Of a stretch of DNA of 5,679 nt, positions 5,619 through 5,679 are shown in pieces. Made by a program: the position numbers and the translations under genes. Numbering within the stretch: the first letter of the stretch is position 1; every line of letters begins with the position of its first letter. This stretch comes from Spirochaetia bacterium (GTDB taxonomy: Bacteria > Spirochaetota > Spirochaetia > Treponematales > Breznakiellaceae). The notes below the pieces were generated by a model that saw only the letters and a list, made by a program, of their open reading frames with translations, was not told where the DNA came from and made no database searches. Location: the NCBI GenBank assembly GCA_026002265.1, contig BOBG01000125.1, forward strand, positions 1 through 5,679. The letters run 5' to 3'.

Positions 5619-5679
5619 GCTTCGACTAGCTCGATTAGCTCACCGCATCGCTCAGGGAACCTTCCGCTACCGGTCATTA
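5619..5679. repeat. REP-like degenerate motifs, unit 3 (partial)
   Basis: The left part of the same segment is present up to CCGGTCATTA, where the window ends; the closing ACCGGAAG arm would lie outside. Confidence 0.45.

Larger units (their letters stand above)
4252..5679. repeat. Tandem array of ~485-base units that starts inside comM
   Basis: Three head-to-tail copies are seen: 4252-4737, 4738-5222 and 5223-5679, the last cut by the window end. Each copy starts at CTTTCATGG, runs through the comM 3' end and stop codon, then through about 350 non-coding bases. Manual alignment gives a constant 485-base offset with a single-base indel near the unit start, and roughly 20 substitutions between any two copies (about 95% identity). 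Apart from the comM tail there is no recognisable coding region in 4389-5679 on either strand, no tRNA and no transposase or integrase. The content is short inverted repeats and REP-like motifs, listed separately. The array may go on past the window. It could be a local tandem duplication, or a small mobile element that uses the comM end as its junction. Confidence 0.95.
5223..5679. repeat. Array unit 3 (cut by window end)
   Basis: 457 bases of a third unit are present, ending inside the CCGGTCATTA motif. It shares the TAG and the 1-base deletion of unit 2, but has private changes, such as TTACCCAACTATC near 5481 and an extended 8-base stem at 5431-5452. Confidence 0.92.

Noticed and set aside
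4252..5679. CRISPR array
   Set aside because: The repeated unit is ~485 bases with no unique spacers and includes a gene end; no cas genes are present.
4389..5679. Integron gene-cassette array (attC sites)
   Set aside because: I find no RYYYAAC/GTTRRRY core pairs in the inverted repeats, no cassette ORFs and no integrase gene in the window.

Overview
The window reads as bacterial chromosome with an ordinary, gene-dense left part (1-4388) and an unusual non-coding tandem array on the right (4252-5679). The gene content (a DUF58/BatD-like pair, an S4-less RluA-type pseudouridine synthase, a ComM-type AAA+ ATPase) is widespread in Gram-negative-type bacteria. Protein style and the Bat-like pair would fit a spirochaete such as a Treponema relative, but no rRNA or lineage-specific gene proves this, so the taxon is a weak inference.

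Layout: 1-327 is the C-terminal part of an EamA/DMT-family membrane transporter that begins outside the window. 360-1229 encodes a DUF58 protein with a von Willebrand A-like metal site. It overlaps by 4 bases the start of 1226-2050, an exported, single-pass membrane protein resembling BatD/DUF4381. That pair ends in a 14-base tail-to-tail overlap with an rluA-like gene on the minus strand (2037-2675). A divergent intergenic region of 165 bases separates it from comM (2841-4388, plus strand), which has a strong Shine-Dalgarno sequence.

The striking part starts inside comM. A unit of about 485 bases, made of the last ~137 bases of comM plus ~350 bases of hairpin-rich non-coding DNA, is repeated head to tail at least three times: 4252-4737, 4738-5222 and 5223-5679. 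The third copy is cut by the window end, so the array may continue. The copies are about 95% identical by manual comparison. Copies 2 and 3 share a 1-base deletion and a Tyr-to-amber change in the comM tail, so they are related to each other and only copy 1 serves the intact gene. Several short inverted repeats are kept in all copies while some of their loops vary, which suggests that a folded DNA or RNA structure is conserved. The best example is a pair of perfect 8-base arms (TGATCAAA/TTTGATCA) with a different 3-base loop in each copy, followed by a third GATCAAA that could compete for the middle strand. The end of each unit contains degenerate REP-like motifs. No transposase, integrase or sizeable ORF is visible in the array, so its mechanism and function remain open.
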